NCBI RefSeq assembly: GCF_029227915.1
Contig: NC_079875.1
Span: forward strand, 10,909,001 to 10,973,000
Direction of reading: 5' to 3'
Length of the DNA stretch: 64,000 nucleotides
From: Hydractinia symbiolongicarpus
Lineage: Eukaryota; Cnidaria; Hydrozoa; Anthoathecata; Hydractiniidae
Position 1 is the first letter of the stretch, and each line of letters starts with the position of its first letter. A program made the position numbers and the translations under genes. Of this stretch, positions 62,960 through 64,000 are shown piece by piece. A model generated the notes under the pieces. The model saw nothing but the letters and a program-made list of their open reading frames with translations, was not told the origin of the DNA and did not search any database.

Positions 62960-63716
62960 CCCTATTCGGTCCGGGGGGGGGGGGGCGGATTCCGCCCCCC
63001 CTGACGGTTTTTTTTTAATAACTCCTGATTGCTTTGTTATATGGCTATGACACTTACTGAGTTTTAACATTTATCTATTAGACACCTGCATGCTAATTTT
63101 TTAGGTCCCATACCTTTCAGAGGCTTTGATATTGGCCATTACTCGAAACTACCCCTAAAAATCTCTATGAAATCCTTATAATGGGGAAAATATAATAACT
63201 CCTGTTAGGATTATCCTTAGAACTTGAAACTTGCAACACAGCTTTATTTCATCAAGAAGAATCATTTTGAATAATTTGAACACGTGACTAATCCGATTTC
63301 CCGATTTTGTCGGATTTCACCCGAAAATCGGAAAAAAACGGATTTTTGGGCAATTTTTGGCAAATTTTTATCCGATCCATGTAAAAACCGGAAGATATGT
63401 TAAATAACTTTTATTTAGCTTTCAGAAACTTCAAACAGAATGTAAAAATTCGTTCTAGAACGAAAGTAATTATATTTTAAGCAGATAGTGGCATTTTTGA
63501 CAATTTTCAAGCTTCTGATGACGTCACAGAAAATGTGCTGACGCAAGCAAAAGTTTTTTGGCGCCATTTTGTTCCTTTTATGACGTACTATAAGTGTGCC
63601 AAGTTAGATTCAATTTGAACAATCCTATGAAAAGTTATTGAGGGGGGGCGGAATCCGCCCCCCCCCCCCCCCCCCCCCGGTCATAGTATGTTCGAAAAAC
63701 CCCGGACCGAATAGGG
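62960..63716. mobile_element. piggyBac-like MITE copy 3 in PDCD7 intron 2
   Basis: A complete 757-bp copy: CCCTATTCGGTCCGG at the left, the inverted CCGGACCGAATAGGG at the right, TTAA at 62956-62959 and 63717-63720. Both ends carry GCGGATTCCGC flanked by long G or C runs. It is similar along its length to copies 1 and 2. It lies after PDCD7 exon 2. Confidence 0.92.
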
Positions 63717-64000
63717 TTAATAAAATTTTGGAATTAATCATGGCTTACATTTTTCAAAATTTTGAGATTTGACAGTTTGAGATTTTTTAGTACTGACCGT
63801 CTGAGTCTCTTCTTTCTAGCTGACAATTAAATACATCCTTGGTTCACCGACAAGTACGGAAAGGATTTGGTTTTAGTTGTATCCTTTCAACAAAGAAACA
63901 TTTGAATTTTTTTTATGTGACAAATCTTTAGTCTCTTATGAAAAATTTTCTTATGAAAAGTCTCTTGAGTACACTTGTTTAAAAACTGTCAATTTAGTAA

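Overview
This is an animal nuclear genome window: AT-rich, intron-rich, with GT-AG exons separated by repeat-filled introns. The gene content (a TRPM2-type channel with a C-terminal NUDT9-H domain, and a rhamnose-lectin/thrombospondin-repeat membrane protein) together with mini-Helitrons, piggyBac-like and pogo-like elements and tRNA-derived SINEs fits a cnidarian, perhaps a hydrozoan. The species assignment is an inference. No CRISPR, operon or other prokaryotic features are seen.

Layout. (1) 213-25247, + strand: 28 coding exons of a TRPM2-like cation channel. Exon phases join into one 1400-residue open frame; the N-terminal ~100 residues lie upstream of the window. Its introns hold a decayed pogo/Tigger transposon (6218-7865), a pogo-like MITE (16519-17067), two piggyBac-like MITEs (14668-15398 and about 22290-23411, the second split by a retroposon), mini-Helitrons, SINE copies, a large inverted repeat (8632-10543) and a ~435-bp (TA)n tract. 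(2) 25248-30271: no confident gene; repeats only. (3) 30272-47481, - strand: 12 coding exons of a ~1032-residue type I membrane protein: signal peptide, rhamnose/galactose-binding (SUEL-type) lectin domain, thrombospondin type 1 repeat, ~545-residue Ser/Thr-rich mucin stalk, SEA-like module, one membrane helix and a tail with an NPxY-like motif and a possible PDZ ligand. I cannot name this gene. (4) 47482-56935: intergenic, with SINEs, Helitron relics, minisatellites and two short exon-like ORFs. (5) 56936-59833, + strand: PSME3IP1 (FAM192A/NIP30), partner of the PA28-gamma nuclear proteasome activator. (6) 60588 to beyond 64000, + strand: 5' exons of a probable PDCD7 (U11/U12-59K) gene; its second intron carries an intact-ended piggyBac-like MITE.

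The four genes have no obvious shared pathway. The points most worth a second look are: the TRPM2 Nudix box, which carries the vertebrate-like RIL substitution and has lost most catalytic glutamates; the unusual lectin-TSR-mucin-SEA receptor; three diverged tandem units with a conserved coding-like block inside that receptor's intron; and a U12-like intron in PSME3IP1, next door to a probable U12-spliceosome gene, whose 3' splice site does not fit the frame.
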